DNA of 64,000 nucleotides, from assembly GCA_965250245.1 (NCBI GenBank), contig OZ252296.1:3100001-3164000 (forward strand). The letters are read 5' to 3'. Position numbers and translations under genes: made by a program. Position 1 is the stretch's first letter. Each line of letters starts with the position of its first letter. This stretch comes from JABDIP01 sp965250245 (lineage in GTDB: Bacteria > Pseudomonadota > Alphaproteobacteria > DSM-16000 > Inquilinaceae). Positions 1 to 6,801 of this stretch are shown piece by piece. The notes under the pieces were generated by a model that did not search any database, was not told the origin of the DNA, and saw nothing but the letters and a program-made list of their open reading frames with translations.

Positions 1-1
1 A

Positions 2-904
2 CCGGCGCCACAGCACAAGGTCTCCTGGCCGCTCTTCCCGGAGATGCGCGAACGCTGGGCCGGCCGCATCGACCTGCAGGCCGTTTCGATTCTGTCGATC
101 GAGGATTTCCTGACCGGGTTCGGAACGGAGCTGGCGCCCTTGATCGCCGAGCATGGCGGCGTTCTGGGAGCCTATGTCTTCACGACACCCCGGCTCGACG
201 ACGCGCTCGACATCATGTTCCGGCTGGCCGCCAAACACGGACTCGATCTCGATTTCCACAGCGACGAGACCGCCGATCCGGAAGCCCGCACCCTCCGCCA
301 CATCGCCAATGCGGCGCTGCGCCACCGCTTCCCCGGCCGGGTCGTCTGCGGCCATTGCTGCTCGCTCGCGAACCAGCCGGAGGACGAGGCGGACCGCACC
401 CTGGACCTGGTCGCGGAGGCCGGCATCGCCATCGTCTCGCTGCCCATGTGCAACCTGTTCCTGCAGGATCGACAGCCGGGCCGGACGCCGCGATGGCGGG
501 GCGTGACCCTGCTGCCGGAGATGCGCGCCCGCGGCATCCCGGTCGCTGTCGCCTCGGACAACACCCGCGACCCGTTCTACGGCTATGGCGATCTGGACGG
601 GCTGGAGGTGCTGCGCGAGGCAGTGCGGATCTTCCAGCTCGACTGCCCGGTCGGCGACTGGGCCGCCGCGATCACCCGATGGCCCGCCGACATCATCGGC
701 GCAGAAGGGCGCGGCCGCATCGCCATCGGCGCCCCGGCCGACCTGATCCTGTTCGACGGCCGCGACTATTCCGAGCTGCTGTCGCGCCCGGAATCGAACC
801 GCCAAGTCCTGCGCAACGGCGTGCCCATCGACCGCACCCTCCCCGACTACCGTGAGCTGGATGATCTGATGCAGACGGATCGAACCGAGGAAGCACTGGG
901 ATGA
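2..904 (+). CDS. CodA-like metal-dependent amidohydrolase (cytosine deaminase family), 5' end outside window
   Basis: The reading frame is open from base 2, so the gene begins before the window; an internal ATG lies at 44. The visible 300 residues are the C-terminal part of a TIM-barrel amidohydrolase. FHSDET, GHCCSL and ASDNTRDPF match the barrel metal and catalytic motifs (His/Glu, His, Asp) of cytosine deaminase-type enzymes, which hydrolyse exocyclic amines. The C-terminus (GRGRIAIGAPADLILFDG) is the small beta domain of this superfamily. The stop overlaps the ATG of the next gene (ATGA), so the two are probably translationally coupled. The paired FAD oxidase suggests catabolism of an N-containing heterocycle or side product rather than pyrimidine salvage, but the substrate cannot be read. 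Confidence 0.8.
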   Translation, partial: PAPQHKVSWPLFPEMRERWAGRIDLQAVSILSIEDFLTGFGTELAPLIAEHGGVLGAYVFTTPRLDDALDIMFRLAAKHGLDLDFHSDETADPEARTLRHIANAALRHRFPGRVVCGHCCSLANQPEDEADRTLDLVAEAGIAIVSLPMCNLFLQDRQPGRTPRWRGVTLLPEMRARGIPVAVASDNTRDPFYGYGDLDGLEVLREAVRIFQLDCPVGDWAAAITRWPADIIGAEGRGRIAIGAPADLILFDGRDYSELLSRPESNRQVLRNGVPIDRTLPDYRELDDLMQTDRTEEALG

Positions 905-2313
905 CTTATGACATCGCGGCCCTGAAGGCCGATCTCGACGGCATCGCGGTGGAAGACGATCCGCGGCTGGTGCGGCAGAAGAGCCGGGATTTCTTCTGGT
1001 ACTCGCCGGTCTTGAAGCGGCAGTTGAACAAGGTCTCCGGCGATCTGCTGGTCACCCCGCGCGACGAGGCGGAGGTGGTCCGGGTGCTGAAGGCCTGCCA
1101 TGCCCATGGCGTGCCGGTGACGCCGCGCGGCGCGGGCACCGGCAATTACGGCCAGGCCATGCCGCTGTCCGGCGGCGTGGTGCTGAACCTGGCGGCGATG
1201 GCGGCGGTCAAGGAGATCGCTCCCGGCCGGCTGGTCGCCGAGCCCGGCGCGGTGCTGCAGAAGATCGACGAGCAGACCCGGGCCCAGACGGGCCAGGAAA
1301 TCCGCATGTTCCCGTCGACCTACCGCACCGCCTCGATCGGCGGCTTCATCGCCGGTGGCTCCGGCGGCGTCGGCTCGATCACCTGGGGCGGCCTGCGCGA
1401 CCTGGGCAACGTGCTGCGGCTCAGGATCGTCACCATGGAGGCGGAACCGCGGGTGCTCGACCTGACCGGCGAGGATCTGCACAAGGTCATGCACGCCTAC
1501 GGCACCAACGGCATCATCACCGAGGTCGAGGTGCCCCTGGCGCCCGCCTATGACTGGGTCGACGTCATCATCGGCTGTGACGATTCCATGGCCGCGGTGC
1601 GCTACGGCAACGACCTGGCCCGCCAGGACGGCATCCTGAAGAAGCTGATCACCCCGATCGCCGCCCCCATCCCGCACGACTTCCTGGGCCGCCACCACGC
1701 CTTCCCGCGCCGCGACCAGTCCATCGTGCTGCTGATGATCGCGCCGCACGCCATGGACGCCTTCCTGGCCTTCCACGGCCGCACCAGGGGCACCGAGATC
1801 CTCTACCGCTCCGACACCGCGACCGAGGACCAGCGCGCCGAGCGGCCGCCGGTCTACGAGCTCTCCTGGAACCACACCACGCTCAACGCGCTGAAGGTCG
1901 ACAAGGAGATTACCTATCTGCAGGTACTCTACCCCTTCCCGGACCAGGTCGCGCTGATCGAGCGCATCCACGGCCGCTTCGGCGACGAGGTGCCGATGCA
2001 CACCGAGTTCGTGCGCTTCGACGGCGACATCACCTGCTTCGGCCTGCCGCTGGTCCGTTACACCGGCGAGGAGCGGCTGGAAGAGATCATGGCGATCCAC
2101 GAGGACATGGGCGCGCCGATCTTCAACCCGCACCGCTACACCCTGGAGGAAGGCGGCATGAAGCAGACAGACGCGGTGCAACTCGCCTTCAAGAAGGAGG
2201 CCGACCCCGACGGCCTGCTGAACCCCGGCAAGATGATCGCCTGGGAAGACCCGGACTACGACTATTCCAGCCGCAAGACCTACCTCTTCCGCGGCCTGGA
2301 ACTGGCGGAGTGA
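901..2313 (+). CDS. FAD-linked oxidase / GlcD-type dehydrogenase
   Basis: This 470-residue protein has a PCMH-type FAD-binding domain in its first half: the PRGAGTGNYGQAMPLSGG loop near residues 75-95 and GGFIAGGSGGVGS near 150. The C-terminal half resembles the lactate/glycolate oxidase cap, including FNPHRYTLEEGG and a DGLLNPGKM signature close to the end. Family members oxidise 2-hydroxy acids or related alcohols with FAD. No signal peptide is visible. The gene overlaps the upstream amidohydrolase by 4 nt, so the two probably act in one pathway. The substrate is unknown; a GlcD-like annotation gives the family only. Confidence 0.85.
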   Translation: MTYDIAALKADLDGIAVEDDPRLVRQKSRDFFWYSPVLKRQLNKVSGDLLVTPRDEAEVVRVLKACHAHGVPVTPRGAGTGNYGQAMPLSGGVVLNLAAMAAVKEIAPGRLVAEPGAVLQKIDEQTRAQTGQEIRMFPSTYRTASIGGFIAGGSGGVGSITWGGLRDLGNVLRLRIVTMEAEPRVLDLTGEDLHKVMHAYGTNGIITEVEVPLAPAYDWVDVIIGCDDSMAAVRYGNDLARQDGILKKLITPIAAPIPHDFLGRHHAFPRRDQSIVLLMIAPHAMDAFLAFHGRTRGTEILYRSDTATEDQRAERPPVYELSWNHTTLNALKVDKEITYLQVLYPFPDQVALIERIHGRFGDEVPMHTEFVRFDGDITCFGLPLVRYTGEERLEEIMAIHEDMGAPIFNPHRYTLEEGGMKQTDAVQLAFKKEADPDGLLNPGKMIAWEDPDYDYSSRKTYLFRGLELAE

Positions 2314-2355
2314 TGCGGTGGATGTGGAGCGCTGGCGCGCAAATCGTTCGGTTAG

Positions 2356-2498
2356 CCCCCTCACCTTCCCAACGCTTCGCATCGGGCCCCTCCCTCTCCC
2401 ACAAGGGGAGAGGGGTCTTTAGGTCGGTGCTGAACCGAACCCCTCTCCCCTTGTGGGAGAGGGAGGGACCCGGCGCGAAGCGACGGGAGGGTGAGGGG
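2356..2498. repeat. Intergenic palindrome, CCCTCACC/CCCTCTCCC family
   Basis: Perfect 28-bp inverted arms lie at 2388-2415 and 2440-2467 (core CCCTCTCCCACAAGGGGAGA). Outer weaker arms CCCCTCACCTTCCC (2356-2370) and GGGAGGGTGAGGGG (2485-2498) also face each other. Related modules recur at 31901, 38966 and 41801. The transcript would fold into a long hairpin between the oxidase and the quinone reductase pair. Confidence 0.85.
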
Positions 2499-2527
2499 TC
2501 TGGCGAAGTCGCCGGCAGTCAATTCCC

Positions 2528-3109
2528 ATGAACGTCCTTGTCCTTTTCGCCCATCCGGTCGAGACAAGCTTTCAGGCGGCGGTGCATGAGACGGTCGTCG
2601 GGACGCTGACGCACAAGGGGCATTCCGTCGACGATTGCGACCTCTATGCCGAGAAGTTCGACCCCTGCCTCAGCCGCGCGGAACGCCTCGCCTATCACGA
2701 TCTGGAGGCCGACCGGTCCGCGGTGCAGCCCTATATCGATCGGCTCCAAGGCGCCGAGGCGCTGGTGCTCGTGTTCCCGGTGTGGAACTTCGGCTATCCG
2801 GCCATCCTGAAAGGGTTTTTCGACCGTGTCTTCCTGCCCGGCGTGAGCTTCCGCATGGAGAACGGCAAGGCCATGCCGATGCTGCGCCACATCCGCCGCA
2901 CCGCCGCCATCGCCACCTATGGCGGCGACCGCTGGCGCGCCATCCTGCTCGGCGATCCGGTGCGCAAGGCAGTGACCCGGGTGTTGCGCGCCCAGACCGT
3001 CGGCGCCCCGCTTCGCTACCTCGCGCAATATGATATGAACCGCTCGACCGACGCCTGCCGGCAGCGGTTTCTTCAGCGCGTACAGGCGGAGATGGAGCGG
3101 TTCGGGTGA
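2528..3109 (+). CDS. NAD(P)H-dependent oxidoreductase, flavodoxin-like fold (first of pair)
   Basis: This 193-residue protein starts MNVLVLFAHPVETSFQ, the FMN-phosphate loop of the NQO/KefF (Flavodoxin_2) family. LVLVFPVWNFGYPAILKGFFDRVF is the signature second flavin-contact and dimer region. Family members are soluble FMN or FAD homodimers that carry out two-electron reduction of quinones or nitroaromatics with NAD(P)H. The length is normal for the short family form. The stop overlaps the GTG start of the next gene, a paralogue, so the two are co-translated. Confidence 0.85.
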   Translation: MNVLVLFAHPVETSFQAAVHETVVGTLTHKGHSVDDCDLYAEKFDPCLSRAERLAYHDLEADRSAVQPYIDRLQGAEALVLVFPVWNFGYPAILKGFFDRVFLPGVSFRMENGKAMPMLRHIRRTAAIATYGGDRWRAILLGDPVRKAVTRVLRAQTVGAPLRYLAQYDMNRSTDACRQRFLQRVQAEMERFG

Positions 3110-3696
3110 ACATCCTGGTCGTCTACAGCCATCCGGTGCCCGAGAGCTTCAACGCCGCCATCCGAGACACAGCCGTCGCGGCGCTGACCGAAGCGGGTCA
3201 TACGGTCCGCCTGCTCGACCTCTACGCCGAGGGCTTCGACCCGGTGATGAACTGCGACGAGCGCCGCGCCTACCACACGAGCGGCGAGAACGAAGCGCCT
3301 GTCGCTGACCAGCTCGCCCTGCTGCGCGATGCCGACGGCCTGCTGTTCGTCTACCCGACCTGGTGGTACGGGCTGCCGGCCATGCTCAAGGGCTGGCTCG
3401 ACCGGGTGTGGGTTCCGCACGCCACCTTCACCCTGCCCGATGACGGCTCGGCGATCCGGCCGCTCATGACCCATATCCGCTTCCTCGGCGTGATCACCAC
3501 CTGCGGCGCCCCCTGGTGGTGGAGCAAATTCGTCGGCGAGCCCGGCCGCCGCACCATCCTGCGCGGCATCCGCGCGCTGTGCGCCAAGCGCTGCCGGACC
3601 CTGTGGCTGGCCCACTACAAGATGGACGCATCGACGGCCGGAAGCCGGGCGGTGTTCCTGGAGCGCGTGAGCCGGGCGCTGACCGCGGTGGCGTAA
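3106..3696 (+). CDS. NAD(P)H-dependent oxidoreductase, flavodoxin-like fold (second of pair)
   Basis: This 196-residue paralogue of the preceding protein starts at a GTG inside the GTGA overlap. It has MNILVVYSHPVPESFN at the N-terminus and a typical YPTWWYGLPAMLKGWLDRV motif around residue 85-105. The preserved WWYG aromatic cluster is closer to canonical quinone reductases than the WNFG of its neighbour. The two products could form a heterodimer or work on different substrates; the sequence does not decide this. Its stop codon abuts the stop of the convergent SMI1 gene. Confidence 0.85.
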   Translation: MNILVVYSHPVPESFNAAIRDTAVAALTEAGHTVRLLDLYAEGFDPVMNCDERRAYHTSGENEAPVADQLALLRDADGLLFVYPTWWYGLPAMLKGWLDRVWVPHATFTLPDDGSAIRPLMTHIRFLGVITTCGAPWWWSKFVGEPGRRTILRGIRALCAKRCRTLWLAHYKMDASTAGSRAVFLERVSRALTAVA

Positions 3697-4347
3697 TCAG
3701 GGCTTCAGGCCAAGCGCCCGCTTCCAGAGCCGCGCATTGGCGCACTCCGGATCGAGGCGGCCGTCTTCACCGACGAAATGCAGCCATTGCCACCATTCCG
3801 GCCCTGGACACCCGAGCGCCGACCAGCGGGTCAGGAAGTCCTGGAAATCCTCGGCGATCCGGTAGCCCTGCATCTCGTCGTCCTGATGCTCGACATAGAC
3901 GACCGGCTCCTGTCCCGGTGCCGAGAGATCGATCGCCAGGAGGTCGCTGTTCGCCATCAGGCAGAAGGCGAGCTTTCCCGAGAACGCCGCCCTGCGCTCC
4001 GGGCTGTAGTCGATGGACTGGAGATAGTCGACGATCTCCCGGCGCCGGTGCTCGGCATCGGCGAGAGCGGCCAGCGAGAGATGGGCGGCCCCGAAGACAC
4101 CGGGGATGAAGCCGTCCGGCAGAGGGAAACTATCGGGCAGGGACCAGGTGAATCTGACCCGCCTGGAGCCGGTCAGGAAGAACGCCTTCAGGGACGCCGG
4201 TAATGGATGCCCGAGCGACGACTCCGCCGATGCCACCGCGGATTCGGTTGCCGGCGGCTCGACGGAGAGCCGACTTGCCTTGCCCCCGAGCCGCTGCACG
4301 GCATCGAGGGTCGCCTGCCAATGTCCGGTCAGGGTCTGCAAGTCCAT
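3697..4347 (-). CDS. SMI1/KNR4 family protein
   Basis: This 216-residue protein has the SMI1/KNR4 (SUKH) layout. It has an N-terminal helix with the core motif ESAVASAESSLGHPLPASLKAFF (residues about 35-60), a central region naming a loading position (LAFCLMANSDLLAIDLS) and the C-terminal VYVEHQDDE...AEDFQDFLTRW segment. In bacteria SUKH proteins often serve as immunity partners of polymorphic toxins, but they also occur alone. No toxin gene is adjacent here, so the role is open. The start ATG is the first in frame and has no clear Shine-Dalgarno. Confidence 0.75.
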   Translation of the reverse strand: MDLQTLTGHWQATLDAVQRLGGKASRLSVEPPATESAVASAESSLGHPLPASLKAFFLTGSRRVRFTWSLPDSFPLPDGFIPGVFGAAHLSLAALADAEHRRREIVDYLQSIDYSPERRAAFSGKLAFCLMANSDLLAIDLSAPGQEPVVYVEHQDDEMQGYRIAEDFQDFLTRWSALGCPGPEWWQWLHFVGEDGRLDPECANARLWKRALGLKP

Positions 4348-4412
4348 GCCGGCAGCCTATCACGGCCAGGACGCCCGGCGAGTCGGTCGACGGACCGACG
4401 CGGCGCCGCCAC

Positions 4413-5180
4413 CTACTCCAGCCGCGTCAGCCGCATCAGCGGATCGCCGGCCGCGTCGGTCAGCAGCAGGAACGGGCCGTCGAAGCGGTAGCCCTTGACC
4501 ACGTCCAGAGCCGCGAAGAATTTCGATTCCTGGTCCATCAGCGCCTCGACGCAGGCCCGCTGCGTGGCGGCCAGCGGACCGAAGCTCAGCGACCCGCCGC
4601 CAACCTCCGCCGCGCCATTGAACTGGTTGCAGCCGCCGGAGCCGTGCACGCCGCCGCGCTCGTCGAAGCCAATGGTGGTCTGGGCCCGGTCGATGACGCC
4701 GCCGCCGCGAATGTCCTCCACCAGCCAGGTGACGCCGACCAGCGCCGGCATGCCGCCCGCCGACCGCGCGCCCGGCCCCATCTTCTCCATCAGGATGTCC
4801 ACCGTGTCGGGGGCGCCCCGGGTCAGCACCGGGTGCACGCTGGTGCTGCGGAACACCGCCTCCCCATCGACCACCAGCTTGGCCGAGACGGCGTAGCTGT
4901 GCCGCTCGTCGATCATCGCCGGGTCATAGAGCAACCGGAACGCCACCGGCACCGCCTCGGCCCGGATCGCAATCGCCGACAGGAGCGGCGCCGGCACGTC
5001 CTGCCGCGAGACATCGTACAGCTCCACCTCCAGCACCGCCCCCGGCGGCACGGCGATGCGCTCGCGATACCCGGCGGAGCCGTCCAAGGTCTCAAACTCC
5101 GCTGCGGCCGCGCCGGTCGCTAGGGCCAGTCCCGCGGCCAATGCGGCGAGCCCTCCAGCCAAGCTTTGATGTCCGAACAC
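4413..5180 (-). CDS. Secreted YbaY-type domain fused to a META (HslJ) domain
   Basis: I chose the GTG at 5180 because GGGAGGGC precedes it. It gives a clean signal peptide (SLAGGLAALAAGLALATGAA), whereas the longer frame up to 5222 puts about 14 charged residues first. The mature N-terminal part (about 30-145) resembles YbaY/YscW-type lipoprotein domains: YRERIAVPPGAVLEVELYDV and VLTRGAPDTVDILM. The C-terminal part (about 155-255) is a META domain with GSGGCNQFNGAAEV and ATQRACVEALMDQE, as in HslJ. These domains are periplasmic or envelope-associated and their biochemical role is poorly known. A shorter YbaY-only paralogue sits at 6102-6515. Confidence 0.75.
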   Translation of the reverse strand: MFGHQSLAGGLAALAAGLALATGAAAAEFETLDGSAGYRERIAVPPGAVLEVELYDVSRQDVPAPLLSAIAIRAEAVPVAFRLLYDPAMIDERHSYAVSAKLVVDGEAVFRSTSVHPVLTRGAPDTVDILMEKMGPGARSAGGMPALVGVTWLVEDIRGGGVIDRAQTTIGFDERGGVHGSGGCNQFNGAAEVGGGSLSFGPLAATQRACVEALMDQESKFFAALDVVKGYRFDGPFLLLTDAAGDPLMRLTRLE

Positions 5181-5423
5181 TTCTGCCCTCCCCGCTAACC
5201 TCTTTGTCCAGCCTAACCGCATTCGCGCATGGGCGACGACACCCGGCCGGCCTCATTGACAGGATGTTGAACAAATAGCCGCCGGCACAACAATGCGCTG
5301 AAGCGTCTCAGGGGTCCCGCGGTCCGAGGCGATGTGACGGTTTAAGCAACGGCAACGACGGCCAATCGACAGCGGTTTGCTCGCTATCGCCGATCATGCC
5401 GATACGTCCTCGGTCCAGAGCAT

Positions 5424-5735
5424 TCAGCCGCCAAGATGCTGAACCGCCAACCAAGCAGCCTCTCTGACGGGTGGCAGGCTGAGAGCGGCCAATGCCAGGA
5501 TCTGAATACCTGCGATGACGAAAAGATAGGTGCGGAAAGGCTGCTTGCGCGTCTTGTGACGCAGGATCTGCTGACCGGCGATCGCGCCAGCGGTGCCGCC
5601 GACCAAAGCCATGGTGAGAAGCGCGCTCTCCGAGACGCGGCGCCAGCCGTTTCGGGCGCACATCTTGTCCCAGGCGAATACCAGCATGGTCGCGATTGTC
5701 ATGCCAGCCAGATAGAAAACAGCAACGAGCAGCAT
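5424..5735 (-). CDS. DUF1294 small membrane protein
   Basis: This 103-residue protein has two or three hydrophobic segments (near residues 3-22, 41-58 and 72-92). It carries the DUF1294 signature: DKMCARNGWRRVSESALLTM followed by GGTAGAIAGQQILRHKTRKQPF. Members are often fused to a cold-shock domain; this one is stand-alone. The function is unknown. AGGTG lies 6 nt before the ATG. It is flanked on the right by the tRNA-Glu fragment and palindrome, so it may mark the boundary of a rearranged segment. Confidence 0.8.
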   Translation of the reverse strand: MLLVAVFYLAGMTIATMLVFAWDKMCARNGWRRVSESALLTMALVGGTAGAIAGQQILRHKTRKQPFRTYLFVIAGIQILALAALSLPPVREAAWLAVQHLGG

Positions 5736-5911
5736 GGGCGCACCTCACGATTTCGCAGATGCTGCCCGAACATGCTTGTCATTTTCTTATGGCCGCGGCC
5801 TTGCCGTCTCGCCGCGCAGCGATGCGGACGCGATCCGCTGAAGCCCGATCGAAAGGAAATTCAGGAGGACAGTCTGGCAGCTCTGGATGCGCAATCCTGG
5901 GTATGGGAGCG

Positions 5912-5933
5912 CTGGCGACCCCTACGGGATTCG
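5912..5933 (-). repeat. 22-bp direct duplicate of the tRNA-Glu 3' end (att-like)
   Basis: CTGGCGACCCCTACGGGATT plus CG at 5912-5933 is identical to 6680-6701. That is the last 21 bases of tRNA-Glu including the encoded CCA, plus one flanking base. The orientation is the same. Such tRNA 3'-end duplications are what tyrosine-integrase insertion leaves at the distal att site. No integrase gene is present between the copies. Confidence 0.7.
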
Positions 5934-5935
5934 GG

Positions 5936-6032
5936 CATTACGGTGACAGTTTACTAAATCCCGTTTTAGCCTCTTCCCGCAACGGGCGGGGGGTGAGGCT
6001 AAAACGGGATTTAGTAAACTGTCACTGTAATG
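5936..6032. repeat. Long palindrome, 38-bp arms, GACAGTTTA type
   Basis: The arms at 5936-5973 and 5995-6032 are complementary at 37 of 38 positions, with a 21-nt G-rich spacer. The arm contains GTGACAGTTTACTAAATCCC. A different palindrome at 58131-58226 shares the GACAGTWTA core. It lies three bases beyond the tRNA-Glu fragment. Confidence 0.9.
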
Positions 6033-6101
6033 CTGGAATAATGTGTGTCCCTGGATTAGCCGGATTAGCGTCTCCAGATTAGTTGCGTGTCTCCGGATTG
6101 G

Positions 6102-6515
6102 TCATGGCTCCACCTTGATCATCACGATGTCGGCTATGTCCGGCGCGCCACGGGTCAACACCGGATAGACCGCCGTACTGCGGAATATCGTCTTGCCGTT
6201 GACCTCGAGCCTCGCCGACACCGCATAGCGACCCCGCGGATTGATCATCTCAGGATCGTAGGTCAGTCGGTACGGGATCGGTACCGAGCCGGACGCCGGG
6301 ACCGTGACGACCGCCAGCCACTCGGCCGGCGCGTCGGCCTGCGAGATGTCGTTCAACACGACAAACAGGTTCGCGCCTAGCGGCGTCGCGATGCGCTCAT
6401 TGTAGGTCACCGTTCCTTCGACTGTCCGATACTCTGCGGCCGAGGCCGGCGCGCCCAACAAGGCCGCCAAAACCAGCGCGGTCGCCAATGTCAGCAGCGT
6501 GTGGTGCCGTACCAT
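6102..6515 (-). CDS. Secreted YbaY-type protein
   Basis: This 137-residue protein starts at the ATG at 6515, preceded by GGGGAG. It has a signal peptide (LLTLATALVLAALLGAPASA). The mature part is a single YbaY-like domain with YNERIATPLGANLFVVLNDI and VLTRGAPDIADIVMIKV. It aligns with the N-terminal domain of the protein at 4413-5180, including the shared VLTRGAPD and IFRSTAVYPVL-like segments, but lacks the META domain. It is enclosed by the two copies of the tRNA-Glu 3' end, so it may be cargo of a small integrated element or the product of a local duplication. Confidence 0.75.
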   Translation of the reverse strand: MVRHHTLLTLATALVLAALLGAPASAAEYRTVEGTVTYNERIATPLGANLFVVLNDISQADAPAEWLAVVTVPASGSVPIPYRLTYDPEMINPRGRYAVSARLEVNGKTIFRSTAVYPVLTRGAPDIADIVMIKVEP

Positions 6516-6680
6516 CTCAAGTCTCCCCACCCATGTCCGTGTCGATCCAGCCCCGTATGCCGGCCAAGACTGGACCTGACGACATCATCATCGGGCGCAC
6601 CGGTTGCGGCAATCCGCCATGACGTCCGAACCGGCCGCGTCGCAGGACCGCGGAATGTAACCTAAAATTCGGGAAGAGCC

Positions 6681-6756
6681 TGGCGACCCCTACGGGATTC
6701 GAACCCGTGTTGCCGCCGTGAAAGGGCGGTGTCCTAGGCCTCTAGACGAAGGGGTC
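6681..6756 (-). tRNA. tRNA-Glu (UUC)
   Basis: The 76-nt cloverleaf includes encoded CCA. The acceptor arms GACCCCT and AGGGGTC pair, the anticodon loop CTTTCAC gives UUC, and the T-arm contains GGGTTCGAATCCC. The variable loop and D-loop have normal length. It is transcribed toward the duplicated 3'-end fragment at 5912. Confidence 0.97.
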
Positions 6757-6801
6757 GGGAGCCGAGAGCCGGCGGATAAGTAGCGATGCCGGGTGGCGAA
6801 A

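Larger units (their letters stand above)
5736..6101. other. Gene-poor spacer with tRNA fragment and palindrome
   Basis: I see no credible gene here. The interval holds the 22-bp copy of the tRNA-Glu 3' end and the 38-bp-arm palindrome described separately. It also holds a run of three loosely repeated GGATTAG/AGATTAG/GGATTGG units (about 6052-6101) reading into the stop of the YbaY gene. Confidence 0.6.
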
